Assembly (NCBI GenBank): GCA_032716605.1
Contig: CM064492.1
Location: forward strand, 53,064,084-53,128,083
From: Paralithodes platypus
Lineage: Eukaryota > Arthropoda > Malacostraca > Decapoda > Lithodidae
Length of the DNA stretch: 64,000 nucleotides
Direction: 5' to 3'
Shown one piece after another: positions 1 to 10,259 of the stretch; position 1 is the stretch's first letter, and each line of letters starts with the position of its first letter. The notes below the pieces were generated by a model that saw only the letters and a program-made list of their open reading frames with translations, was not told the DNA's origin and searched no databases. The position numbers and the translations under genes are program-made.

Positions 1-525
1 GGGGGAATGTTGGTAGTTGTTTGGGGAAATGTTGGTAGTCGTTTGGGGGAATGTTGGTAGTTGTTTGGTGAAATGTTGGTGGAATGTTGGTTGTTGGTGG
101 AATGTTGGTTGTTTTTTGGGGGTATGTTGGTTGTTGTTTGGGGGAATGTTGGTAGTTGTTTGAGGGCATGTTGGTTGTTGTTTGGGTAAATGTTGGTAGT
201 TGTTTGGGGAATGTTGGTTGTTGTTTGGGGGAATGTTGGTAGTTGTTTGGTGGAATGTTGGTTGTTGGTGGAATGTTGGTAGTTTTTTTGGGGAATGTTG
301 GTAGTTTGGGGGAATGTTGGTAGTTGTTTGGGGGAATGTTGGTTGTTGGTGGAATGTTGGTAGTTTTTTGGTGGAATGTTGGTAGTTGTTTGGTGGAATG
401 TTGGTTGTTTGGTGGAATGTTGGTAGTTGTTTGGTGGAATGTTGGTAGTTGTTTGAGGGAATGTTGGTTGTTTGGTGGAATGTTGGTAGTTGTTTGAGGG
501 AATGTTGGTTGTCTGGTTGAATTTT
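1..525. repeat. Minisatellite, about 22-bp GGAATGTTGGTAGTTGTTTG unit
   Basis: About two dozen imperfect head-to-tail copies of a G/T-rich unit read GGAATGTTGGTAGTTGTTTG, with variants that swap TAG for TTG or lose the TTGTTTG part. The array runs off the left edge of the window, so its true length is unknown. It ends abruptly near 525. No coding content is seen. Confidence 0.95.
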
Positions 526-1100
526 ATTGGCCAGTGCGTGTTGCTAGTGTTACAATTTGTTATTTATTGTGTCACGCAATGTTGGTAGTTTTTTTGGCAA
601 TTGGATAATTTATCGATATTCTGTTTAGGGTGAGAATATTACTTGCTACGGTCGGTTTAATGTCAACTGGCTGTAAATTTAATTCTTAAGCAAGTGATTG
701 TTCGATACTTAGCAGAAAAATATGAAACTATTATGTCTCTTCGTCATATGAAGGTAATGTTTTCTTAATTAACGCCATCTTGCTATTCAAAATCTTCGTA
801 ATAGCCGAGTTATATAGATGGGGATATGGCATTTTACCGTCAGCTGGAAAAAATGAATTATAGTTATTAATATATTTCTTGCTATCGTGTTGGTTGTCTC
901 GTATGCGTCATATTTTGGTTGTCGGGTCACACAAAACAAATATTAATTGATCACTTGCGAGTTTTGAGCTATACAAATGTTCAAACTGTGTTGTGGATAT
1001 TGTTATCTATGCGAAATGTAAGCTAAAGTATGTTTATAGTTCACTGATAGACACATACATAATTAGATAGATAGATAGATAGAAATATAGATTATTAACC
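526..1100. other. AT-rich non-coding stretch with a degraded repeat (family H copy 1)
   Basis: No gene is seen. Positions about 655-862 align in the same orientation with 1240-1440: both contain a ...TATGTCTCT... stretch, then CTTCGTAATAGC (TTTCGTAATAGC in the other copy), and end in a TTTACCGYCAG motif. This looks like an old interspersed repeat, called family H here. A short (GATA)n tract lies at about 1062-1082. Confidence 0.5.
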
Positions 1101-1127
1101 ACAAGTTTGCTACATCGTCATTACATA

Positions 1128-1200
1128 TACAAATACCGGTACTTTAAAGGTCCAAACACATTTGAGCAAAAAGGCATCATGGTGCTAAAAGGGTTAAGGT
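1128..1200. mobile_element. Fragment of the right half of a family C-like TTAA MITE
   Basis: The stretch that ends in GGCATCATGGTGCTAAAAGG followed by GTTAA matches the right end of the variant copy near 54280-54297 (GGCGTCATATGGTGCTGAAGG). Only this end is recognisable. It stops at a TTAA, as the other family members do. Confidence 0.35.
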
Positions 1201-1213
1201 GGCTTCACACGAG

Positions 1214-1445
1214 GGTATGTATCCGTCACTATACTCGGTTTTATTTCAGCTGACGGTAAATTGAATTCCTTGGTAGCTGATCTCTCGATAGTTACGAGAA
1301 AAATATAAAACTTACTATGTCTCTGTATCCTAGTAATTGATTTGATTTCACCACAGTATTTTCGTAATAGCTGAGTTGGTAAGGAGAGGACATTAATAAA
1401 ATTATTAATTTTATTTTGGCGTTTACCGCCAGATGAAAATGAACA
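1214..1445. repeat. Family H interspersed repeat, copy 2
   Basis: It begins near CAGCTGACGGTAAATT and ends near GGCGTTTACCGCCAG, so the two ends are inverted relative to one another, as in a MITE. The interior aligns with 655-862. The region upstream (GGCTTCACACGAGGG, about 1201) recalls the outer end of the PIF/Harbinger-like MITE at 3736. No target-site duplication could be established. Confidence 0.4.
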
Positions 1446-1527
1446 GGCTCCAAGTCACTGTACCGGAAGCAAAGTATACTACATGAAAGACTGATATTCG
1501 ACCATTGATACTTTGGTTTGGACGTTT

Positions 1528-1872
1528 TTAAGGGGGGATGGCTCACTTTTTGGTCGATTTTTTCCTCCCTAGACCTTCATCAAACCTATAAATAAAAAAA
1601 ACCTAGACCCCCTTTCAAGATAATTTGTACATTTATCGGTAGAAACAAATTCTGGCCAAAGGCCGATTTCTCCTAAAACCACAGGCTCGCTATCGCTCGC
1701 CAGGAAAAAATCGACACCTAAATGGCACGAAAGGTCTAAATATTGACAAATAAATGGGATGAAAGGTCCAAAAATCGCCAAACTAATGGAACGAACGCCT
1801 TAAAATCTCAAAACTAATGGGGCTAAACATGAGGGAGAAGGGGGTCTAGAAAAACAGACCATCACCCCTTAA
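1528..1872 (-). mobile_element. TTAA MITE family A, copy A1
   Basis: It is bounded by TTAA at both ends, with matching inverted ends TTAAGGGGGGATGG and CCATCACCCCTTAA. The interior holds the family A landmarks in reverse order: the CCTAGACCTTCATC motif, ACAAATTCTGGCC, GGCCGATTTC, CTCGCTATCGCTCGCC and the row of AATGG...AAAGGTC motifs. No coding capacity. It is presumably moved in trans by a TTAA-specific transposase. Confidence 0.8.
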
Positions 1873-1934
1873 AGTGTGTATACCTTACACTCCTGAAAAG
1901 ACCTTAAAGTACAAATAAATTACTTAAATATTCA

Positions 1935-2060
1935 GAAATAGGGTATATAGATAGATAGATAAATAGTTTAAGATAGATAGATAGATAAATAGTTTAAGAT
2001 AGATAGATAGATAGATAGTTTAAGATAGATAGGTAGATAGATAGATATATAGTTTATTGA
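1935..2060. repeat. (GATA)n-based minisatellite
   Basis: Four to five tandem blocks of GATAGATAGATA alternate with AATAGTTTAA spacers, so this is a compound microsatellite with a higher-order unit of about 30 bp. The sequence to about 2266 after it is plain unique-looking DNA without a recognisable gene. Confidence 0.9.
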
Positions 2061-2266
2061 CCACAACAAAATATAAAATACAAAAAGATACGAGGCTCGG
2101 ATATATGTAGATGAAGGTGATAAACTTGCTCACGTGGCGCCGGCTCTCTACGACTCCAACTTCCCTCTCACCCCGGAACTCGCAAGTGGTCCATTACGAA
2201 ACACATCGATACATCTCATTACGAAGGCGGCTCTTTCCCGTCAGTCCTCGTCGTCATTACTGTGGT

Positions 2267-2600
2267 GAAGTGGATAGTGGAGGAATATAGGAGTTCGAGC
2301 GGAGATGATAGTGGAGGAATATAGGAGTTCGAGCGGAGATGATAGTGGAGGAATATAGGAGTTCCAGCGGAGATGATAGTGGAGGAATATACAGTAAGAG
2401 TTCGAGCGGAGATGATAGTGGAGGAATATAGGAGTTCGAGCGGAGGTGATAGTGGAGGAATATAGGAGTTCGAGCGGATATGATAGTGGAGGAATATAGG
2501 AGTTCGAGCGGAGGTGATAGTGGAGGAATATAGGAGTTCGAGCGGATATGATAGTGGAGGAATATAGGAGTTCGAGCGGAGATGATAATGAAGTAATATA
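2267..2600. repeat. 34-bp minisatellite
   Basis: About ten copies of a 34-bp unit, GATGATAGTGGAGGAATATA plus GGAGTTCGAGCGGA. Because 34 is not a multiple of three, the reading frame rotates through the array and yields a 34-residue peptide period on the minus strand (2219-2734). That open frame is a tandem-repeat artefact, not a gene. Confidence 0.95.
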
Positions 2601-2678
2601 GGGGATCGAGCGATGATATTTGATATGGTGGGAGAAACTTGAATAAAGTAAGGAGTGGAGCAGTTGATGGTTTGAATG

Positions 2679-3047
2679 TTAGGGGTCCGGTAGTTGCTTT
2701 TTGGGGACCCCTTCTCTCTCATGCTTAGCCCCATTATTTTTGAGATTTTAAGACGTTAAGCCCCTTAGCTTGGCGATTTAAACACCTTTCGCCCCATTTC
2801 GTTGTCAATTTTAAGACCTTTCGTGCAATTTAGGTGTCGATTTTTTCCTGGCGAGCGATAGCGAGCCTCTAATTTAAAGAGGAACCGGCCTTTGGCCGGA
2901 ATTTTTTTCTACCGAAAAATGTACAAATTTATCTTAAAGGGGGTCCAGGGGGTGTTTGTCTAAGCTTGATGGAGGTCTAGCGAGGAAATAAAGAAACAGA
3001 TGAACAAATGAATTAATAGACCAAAAAAACAGCCACTAGCCCCTTAA
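2679..3047 (+). mobile_element. TTAA MITE family A, copy A2
   Basis: Right end is CCCCTTAA; the left TTAA has decayed to TTAG. It contains in order ACCCCTTCTCTCTCATG, AAGACGTTAAGCCCC, the GGTGTCGATTTTTTCCTGGC stretch, GAGCGATAGCGAGCC, a GGCCTTTGGCC hairpin, CTACCGAAAAATGTAC and TTGATGGAGGTCTAG. This is a complete family A structure with no coding capacity. Confidence 0.8.
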
Positions 3048-3220
3048 AGTAAAATGTTATGGATAGTAAGCCTAAGAATAAAGTATCCAACATTATATTG
3101 GCCAAAAGAAACATAAATTATACAACCACTTGAAAATCCATGTACCGGGTAATCTAGGCAAGGTCTGCCTAGCCAATTATCGGGAGTGGAAGATTTGGAC
3201 GTCAGAGTGGAATAATAACA

Positions 3221-3595
3221 TTGAGGGGGTAGTGCTTGATTTTTGGGTCTATATATATATTTATTTATATATTTTTTAGTTTCCTCGCTAGACTTCCATC
3301 AAGCTTAAAACAACCCCCCCCCCCCCTTGACCCTCTTTAAAGATAAATTTGTACATTTTTCGGTAGAAAAATGTCACGGCCGAAGGCCGATTCCTTCTAA
3401 AGTTACAGGCTGGCTATCACTCGCCAGGAAAAAATCGACACCTAAATGGCACAAAAGGTCATAATATTGACAAAGATATGAGGCGAAAGGTCTCAAAATC
3501 GCCAAACTAATGGAACGAACGTCTTGCATGTCAAAGCTAGTATGGTAAATATGAGGTAGAAAGGGGTCCAGAAGAAGCGACTACCTCCCCCTTAA
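3221..3595 (-). mobile_element. TTAA MITE family A, copy A3
   Basis: The left end TTGAGGGGGTAGTGCTTG is one base away from TTAA; the right end is TACCTCCCCCTTAA. Landmarks appear in reverse order, including a 12-nt poly-C run, GGCCGAAGGCC and GGCTGGCTATCACTCGCC. It inserted between unrelated AT-rich flanks. Confidence 0.8.
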
Positions 3596-3735
3596 TAATA
3601 GAAACATAGCATATATTACGGTGGATTTGTGTAAGTAGAGAAAAATGAATATATATGGAATGGAAGAACCGATTTGCATTTATAGGATTGGATGTACAGT
3701 CTTGATCAGAAATATTTGGACACCTGCTAATGTTA

Positions 3736-3948
3736 AGCCGGTATCACACGAGCATTTTTTCCGTCAATTTTTACGGGCAATTGTAGTCTGACATCTTGAA
3801 AATTTAAGTTATACCAGAAATCATCCGCCCAACATAATTTACATTCATTCTATAGTTCCCGATTCCAATGTGAAAGAGCCTTAAAATAGTACGAGAAAAA
3901 ACTTGCTCATCGAAAATTGCCGGAAAATGCGCTCGTATGACTGCGGCT
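3736..3948. mobile_element. MITE of PIF/Harbinger type with TTA target duplication
   Basis: Inverted ends AGCCGGTATCACACGAGC and (reverse complement of the right end) AGCCGCAGTCATACGAGC continue inward through CATTTTTTCCGTCAATTTT. Both ends are flanked by TTA (3733-3735 and 3949-3951). A 3-bp TTA duplication and AT-rich interior fit a PIF/Harbinger-derived MITE of 213 bp. No transposase is encoded. Confidence 0.65.
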
Positions 3949-3968
3949 TTATGAACGAGTCGGTGAGC

Positions 3969-4103
3969 ATTACCCCTTTCAGTTCCGGTGACGTCTTCTT
4001 GATTTCAGTGCGCTATATTTAGACAATGTTATGAAGCTTAGGAAAGATATATGGTAGTTAAAAGGATGAATTGAGATAGTCTATGACCTTTGAATGGGTA
4101 GAC
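3969..4103 (+). mobile_element. TTAA MITE family C, copy C1, left part (split by LINE-1)
   Basis: It starts ATTACCCCTTTC and runs through TTCCGGTGACGTC, AAGCTTAGGAAAGATATATG and GAGATAGTCTATG, matching the intact copy at 19803-20017, and stops at GGGTAGAC. The rest of the same element resumes at 7404, directly after the poly(A) tail of LINE-1. Together the two pieces make one full copy. Confidence 0.75.
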
Positions 4104-7100
4104 TACCGCCAAGGTTTCGGGAGACTCAGGGAATAGCCTGAATTCCATTTTCTCTCCCAGGCCTTGGTAGCTGGATACATATTTTTATGCCTCACACATC
4201 AGGGGTATCAGGAAAGCCCTCTTTATATAACATACACATCCAACTTCACGACATTGCCCTACATCGCTATCCTCTATCCATAAAACACTACTCTTCCCAC
4301 TACATATCATACATGTAACACCATACACCTTTACCAAATAAATATGGCAGTACAATTGTTAAAAGCAAACCTGGTGGTCCCTCGGATATCCACCCCCGGC
4401 AGGGTTGGGTCATTGACACAGGGCCCTCCCGGTCGTCATCATGCGACTGTGTCAAGAGCATTGCAACGTCCCAAAGCTGCTCGTCGGTGCAGCTTTTTCT
4501 TTAGCAATATAAGGGGACTTCACTCTAACATCAATTCTGTACATCAATTTCTTCAAGCAGAATCCCCTACTCTCCTTTTTTTGACAGAGACTCAAGTAAC
4601 ATCCACATCTGACACGTCTAGATTTAATTTTCTAGGTTATCAACTGCTCCAAAATTTCAGACCTAAAGGAGGTGTATGTTGCTTCGCAAAATCTGAAATT
4701 GCCCTGGAGGAGGTTACTAGTTTCAATTGTCCCTATTTTGATTATTCTATATACAAATTAATTTCTGCTGGTAAATTTAAATACATATGTTGCATCTACC
4801 TTTCCCCAAATACTCCTCCAGAGCAAAGTCTTTTTGATTCTCTGTCCTCACAACTCAGTGTCCTCAACTTAAATGCTTCTTCTGAAATCACTGTGTTGGG
4901 TGATTTTAATGTCCATAATGTTGAATGGCTCACTCATTCAGCCAGGACTGATGATGCTGGTCTTGAATGTGAGCTAATTGCAGACTCATTTAATCTCACT
5001 CAACTAGTCAACCAACCCACCCGTGTACCAGATAATCATAATCATAATTCCCACCTACTGGACTTATATTTAACAACCAATTCAGAAAATTATGATGTTA
5101 CAGTGAGGTCCCCGCTTGGATCTTCTGATCACTGTCTGATACAGGCCACCTGTCTATCACCTACCACACCTTCCCACTCTGAACCTGTTTTGGTGACTAA
5201 ATGGCATTACGATAGGGCAGACTGGGAGGGTCTTAAAGGTTTCTTTATTGATATTGCCTGGACCTCTTTCTTTTCTAATGATGCACACACCACCTTGAGC
5301 CACATACAAGATTTTGTAAAAATTGGAATGGAAACTTTTATTCCTCATCAAAAGTACAGTAAAAGATCTAATTTACCTAAATGGTTTGACCATAATTGTG
5401 CTACAGTAACTGAACAAAAAGCAATAGCATACAATGCATACACAAAATCAAAAACACATGAAGCCTTTAATTACTTTAGAAACATCAGAAATCATGCCAA
5501 AACTGTATTAAACCTAACTAAATCAAACTTTCTCCACAAGCAGGCAAATAAACTTCTAAATAATCCAAATGATAACAAAATATTTTGGTCTACTCTTAAC
5601 TCATTCAAATCCAACTACACTACTGCTTCATCCATTCCACCATTAAAATCTCCGACTGGCAATCTTGTAAGTGACCCACGAGGTAAAGCTAACCTTCTTG
5701 CGGATATTTTCTCCACCAACTCAACCTTAGATGAAATAAAGCAAGATGTCCCTGTACTTAATTTTAATTCGCCTGAAATTCCCTCACTTAAGATCCACAC
5801 CAGACATGTCAAAACTAGTTTGCAGAATCTCTCAGTAGATAAGGCTCCTGGTCCAGATGAAGTTCCTCCAATAGTACTTAAGAATTGCTCCTTGGTGCTC
5901 GCTCCTGTATTGGCAAAATTTGTCCGTCTGTGTACTCATACCTCATGCTTCCCAGTGTCCTGGAAAGAAGCAAACATCCATCCAGTTCCTAAAAAAGGTG
6001 CCTCTTCAGATCCATCAAACTACAGACCAATAGCTATAACTTCCACTCTTGGTAAAGTCTTTGAAATTATATTAAATAATCACATAATTAAGCATCTTGA
6101 GAATAATAAATTAATCAGTGATAGGCAATATGGTTTTAGACGATGTCGATCAACTGCAGACATTCTTTGCCTTCTTACACATCAAATCAACCAAGCTACA
6201 GACCAACATGGTGAAACACATACAATAGCACTGGATATATTAAAGGCATTTGATAGAGTCTGGCATTAATCCTTATTGTCGAAGATGTCACAGTGACTAT
6301 GGCCTTGCATCATTAGTTCCACTAATTTCTTCTTATCTTCATAACAGAAAAATATGTGTAATGGTAGATGGCCTTTATTCTCAATTTCACTCAATAAATG
6401 CTGGTGTTCCCCAGGGATCAGTTTTGGCACCAACTCTGTTCCTCATTCATATCAATGATCTCATATCTACCACTCATAATCCAATACATTCCTACGCAGA
6501 TGACTCAACACTCCACAGTTCCTTCACATTTACCAATTCTTTCACCCAACCCGATCTTATAAATTCAAAAATAAAAACTGCAATTTCTCTGAACCAGGAC
6601 CTTTCTAGAATTAATGAATGGGGACAAAAGAATCTAGTTTCCTTTAATGCACAGAAAACCAAGTACATTCAATTTTCTAACTGACAGAATCTCACTGACT
6701 CCCATATATTTTTTAATGATGTAAATATTCCCACTTCCCCTAGTATTGACATTCTCGGTGTAACATTAACTACTAACTTGAGCTGGACACATTATGTTAG
6801 AAGCATTGCTAAGAATGCCTCTAAAAAACTGGGACTCCTGTACAGAGTTCGAGAATTCTTCACTGACGAGCAGTTGGCCGTAATATATAAAAGTCATGTG
6901 CGTTCTCAGATGGATTACTGTTCACCTCTGTGGAGTGGAAGTGGAGTGGTTGCATTGAGGCAGTTGGACAAAACTAAAAAAAAAGCTATTAGACTAATCA
7001 ATAACCCTGCAATCACACAGGACCTTCCTACATTATCCATACGAAGAAACGTTGCATCCCTTGCATTATTCTACAGATATTTTCACAGCAATTGTTCCGA

Positions 7101-7403
7101 AGAACTTGCTTCAATTGTGCCGCCTCTCCACATCTTTCCCCGTAGAACTAGGGCAGCTGAGAGCGCCCATGAATTTACACTTTCTCCTCCACAATGCAGA
7201 ACTTCTGCTTATCAAAATTCATTTATCCCTAGAACTACTACTCTTTGGAATTCACTTCCCTCGAGTTGCTTTCCACAAACTTACAATCTACAAAAGTTTA
7301 AATCCAGTTGCTACAAACATTTTATGAATGGAGGATGCCTTTAGGCACATGGACCTCTGTGTTTTTCCTTCCTCCGTTCATTGTCTTAAAAAAAAAAAAA
7401 AAA
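4104..7403 (+). mobile_element. LINE-1: full-length-looking non-LTR retrotransposon (jockey/CR1 group)
   Basis: About 3.3 kb from the break in MITE C1 to a 17-nt poly(A) tail (7387-7403). It holds a 240-bp leader and one endonuclease/reverse-transcriptase region. No separate zinc-knuckle ORF1 is visible, so it is either naturally single-ORF or has lost its 5' part. Its protein is of a type I know from crab genomes, usually labelled mobile element jockey. Clade placement needs a tree. Lesions (two stops and a frameshift) suggest a fairly recent but dead copy. Confidence 0.85.
4344..7344 (+). pseudogene. LINE-1 endonuclease / reverse transcriptase, broken
   Basis: The apurinic-like endonuclease comes first: NIRGLHSN near residue 55, TETQ near 82, LGDFN near 185 and the catalytic SSDH near 260. 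A linker follows, then the reverse transcriptase: NYRPIA at about 6019, LDILKAFD at 6232, GVPQGSVLAP near 6406 and the catalytic YADDS at 6492. A C-terminal thumb-like region ends in LWNSLPSS. The ATG at 4344 gives the longest frame. Damage: a TAA directly after DRVWH (6267-6269), a frameshift near 6290, and a TGA at 6682-6684. The enzyme would nick DNA and copy the element's own RNA by target-primed reverse transcription in the nucleus; this copy cannot. Confidence 0.85.
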
Positions 7404-7484
7404 CGTCCTTCCTAACCTGAGTAAAGTCGTCTAATAGATGCCAGACCACAATGCAATGGATGTGACCGATACAGAATGGGTTAA
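7404..7484 (+). mobile_element. TTAA MITE family C, copy C1, right part
   Basis: It begins GTCCTTCCTAACCTGAG, continues TAAAGTCGTCTAATAG and ends ATACAGAATGGGTTAA, matching the right half of copy C2 and picking up exactly where the piece ending at 4103 stops. Its outer TTAA is at 7481-7484. Confidence 0.75.
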
Positions 7485-7494
7485 CTAGTTAATA

Positions 7495-7705
7495 CTATAG
7501 TCCATTCATTATAGGTAGGCCAAAAATCTTGTCAGTATGTCCTATAACTCGAAAACAGATACAGTAATCAAGCTAATATATGTAGCATTTGGGAAGGGTC
7601 AGCCAGGGAATATTTGCGGATACAGTCCATTTGCTCTAGCTCTTTTTTGAGTTACATAGGTTAGAGGTCAGGATTTCTGGCCTACCTATAATTAATGGGC
7701 TATAG
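7495..7705. mobile_element. Tc1/mariner-like MITE with TA target duplication
   Basis: The 34-bp inverted ends start CTATAGTCCATTCATTATAG and, reading the other end inward, CTATAGCCCATTAATTATAG, then GTAGGCCAAAAATC on the left arm and GTAGGCCAGAAATC on the right. TA dinucleotides flank both ends (7493-7494, 7706-7707). At 211 bp with no coding capacity it fits a mariner-type MITE. A TA duplication is weak evidence on its own; the long inverted ends carry the call. Confidence 0.7.
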
Positions 7706-8573
7706 TAAATTGATCGTTTTGGCCCAACTGCTATGTCTCTGTGCCCTATTAATACTATCTGAATCGACATCTTGTGGGTTATTATGATATTTTATTTTAT
7801 TATTACAGAGCCTTTTATTTATTTTTTTGAGCAATGGTGAGATGACGGGCCCCAAACCAACGATACACCGAGTGGCCTGCATAACCTCTCAGGCAACCTC
7901 AAAACCCCAGGACAGACGACGAGGACGTTTACCTGAGTCCCCCCTACGAACCTACCAGAATCTACCTAAGTTGACCATGCCCTGCCACAGTTCTCTTTCA
8001 CACCCACAGCCATCTAAGAGAACGGAGTGCTCTCTCAGCCGGTCACAAGCCGTATTCCTCAGCCAACCACAACCGCCCTGGGACCACCAATTAGAACCCT
8101 CCTTTTACGTAGCCTCCACCAGAAGTGACGCTCCCTGTATTGTTCCGCCAGATTTAGAATATGATAAACACTCCCTTATGCAATCTACTCACCAGCACCC
8201 CGAATATGTCAGGAACACATGGACCTGATAACGCCTGACTACTCCAGGCCCCCGAGGATACAACTACAATCCTCTATGTGTATGTCCTCGAATAATTAGA
8301 AGACCTGCAAGACAGTTGCTCCATTTTTAGCTTTAAGTGTTTTCTATTTTTCACAGCAGCCCTGGACCTTCCAGCCGCCCCATTAAGTATTATAATATTA
8401 CCTTGGAACCAGGCCGACAGGAAAATACCTGAGTTCCAAGACTAGAATGTATATGTACCTCACAACAACCATTTTTCCTCTTTCCTCAATACCCCTTTTT
8501 CCCCGAGTTCATTGACACCGGAAGCAAGAAAATATTTGCATAGGACCTCAGGAAAACCTGAGGAAAGTACACA

Positions 8574-8715
8574 CCACCTCACCTACTGACTAGGCTTGAC
8601 CTCTCTGGAACGGGTTAGTTAAGGACAGTGTTGCTACGGTGCCCCACCACCTCACCTACTGACTAGGCTTGACCTCTCTGGAACGGGCTAGTTAAGGACA
8701 GTGTTGCTACGGTGC
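8574..8715. repeat. Direct tandem duplication, about 70 bp
   Basis: Two nearly identical units carry CACCTCACCTACTGACTAGG, CTTGACCTCTCTGGAACGGG and GACAGTGTTGCTACGGTGCC. The few differences (GGGTTAG against GGGCTAG) suggest a recent duplication. Confidence 0.9.
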
Positions 8716-9539
8716 CCCCCCCCCACCTCGTCCCCCTGCCCCTCGAGAGTGCCCCCTGGACTACGCCTCCCCCCTTCCGGATTGCTGAAGGGCCACCCGT
8801 CTGTTGCCTGGCGCCCTGAACCGAGGACCCCTGCTCGAGCTATGGACGTAGGCCTGGACCTAGGACCCCTGCTCGAATTACGTAACCAGGCTTAGATCGA
8901 GGACCCCTGCTCGAGGAGGTAACCAGCTGTGCAAGATTGGCTACTACCTTCTACGCCGGCCAGACCAGCACTCTCGTCCCCCTGCCCTCCCAAATACTTA
9001 AGTGTTTTTGTGTCTTTCTCTGTTGGTTATTGTTGTGAGATATTGATTATGTAAATATGTGAACCGTGTTGTGCCCTGATTTATTTGTGATCTATACCCA
9101 AGATCCCGTAATTGTGTAATAAGTTTCATCCTTCTGAACCTGTGCTATTCTGTGTTAATCTTGCCTCAACTCCTTGACCCTTGTTCAAGACTTTATTTAA
9201 TTCATAACTTACGCATCCGTTATATATCAGTGTCATTAACATATATTCAGGCCCCCACGCTCGCAGATTTACTGACTACGTGTATGTTGATTTATTAATT
9301 GTGAGTTGAAGTCCCAACGTGATCAATCCATTTATATAATCGCTTTTTTACCTAGAACCTACGCCCAATTTTCCAATGAGTGCTCAGTGTAATTTCTAAT
9401 TCTCTATTCAGTAATCGCATATGAAATATATCTTATAGGCGTGCTTTTATGTTCTTGTAAATCTTGATGTTGTGATATTTCGAATACCGTGTTTAGGAAT
9501 TCTTTCCTCCGTGTTTCGTGTAATTATCATCCACTCTAC

Positions 9540-9766
9540 ACTAATTGTATCTGTGTATTTTATTCACCTCGCCCTGTTTACCCGTTCAGGCCCGAGCCTG
9601 GTACTGCCTGTTTTAAGTACCAATGAGTAGAACTTCGTCGCCTACGTCCATGTACTAATTGTGCCTGTACATTTTATTTTCCTCGCCCTGTTAACTCGTT
9701 CAGAAGCGAATCTGATATTGCGTTAAATATCAATGAGCTAAACTTCGTCATTAGCGCCAATTCAAT
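9540..9766. repeat. Diverged tandem duplication, about 117 bp
   Basis: The first unit carries ACTAATTGTATCTGTGTATT, CCTCGCCCTGTTTACCCG and CAATGAGTAGAACTTCGTCG. The second carries ACTAATTGTGCCTGTACATT, CCTCGCCCTGTTAACTCG and CAATGAGCTAAACTTCGTCA. The mismatches are spread over the whole unit, so this is older than the duplication at 8574. Confidence 0.85.
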
Positions 9767-10259
9767 TACTAAGTACGATCTACCGATCGATATTTGTTAA
9801 TCACTCAGTTCTCGCGTTTTGAAATTAAATTATAGTGTTCATTCAAGTCTGAGTCTTTTGGAACTCGGTAGTTATTTTGCTTATCTTCGTGTGTTGCCTT
9901 AATTATGAATATTGAAGATTACATCTTGACCTAATTAATACCAACCAGTAGACCAAATAAACTACCTTTTCACTCTTATTAAATTCACGTGATTACTTTG
10001 CTTTACCTAAGAAAAATATAGAAATACGAATTCCTAAGTTCGGTTCGTTATCGTAGCCTATGTTCAAGTAATATAATTCCGTGATAAGATATAACTTCAC
10101 TTGAGGGTGATTTTGATACTTCTCATTAATTATAAATAATAATCTCAGCCCTTTCTTGTAAAGTAAATTAAAGTCAAATTTCAACTAAGTTCATAGTTGC
10201 ACTAACTAGAAAAAGTATTTATCACTATCTCAGTTCACCTGGTGACCTTCCCAGTGACC

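Larger units (their letters stand above)
7708..10255. other. Unassigned 2.5-kb stretch with internal duplications
   Basis: No gene is recognised. It contains a 70-bp direct duplication (about 8574-8715, motif GACTAGGCTTGACCTCTCTG), three copies of GAGGACCCCTGCTCGA (about 8823, 8863, 8898) and a diverged 117-bp tandem duplication (9540-9766). An open frame at 7827-8228 is proline- and serine-rich without a family resemblance. A motif near 7782 (TTATGATATTTTATTTTATT) recurs at 58568. The stretch could be the untranslated or LTR part of a retroelement, but nothing proves it. Confidence 0.5.

Noticed and set aside
2219..2734. 171-codon minus-strand frame
   Set aside because: Translation of the 34-bp minisatellite plus the start of MITE A2.
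4104..4200. Possible self-cleaving ribozyme at the LINE-1 5' end (CCAAGG and CCTTGG pair)
   Set aside because: The short pair does not extend to a convincing HDV-like or hammerhead fold by eye.
7827..8228. 133-codon proline/serine-rich frame
   Set aside because: Not recognised; sits in a block with tandem duplications. Kept only as part of the unassigned stretch.
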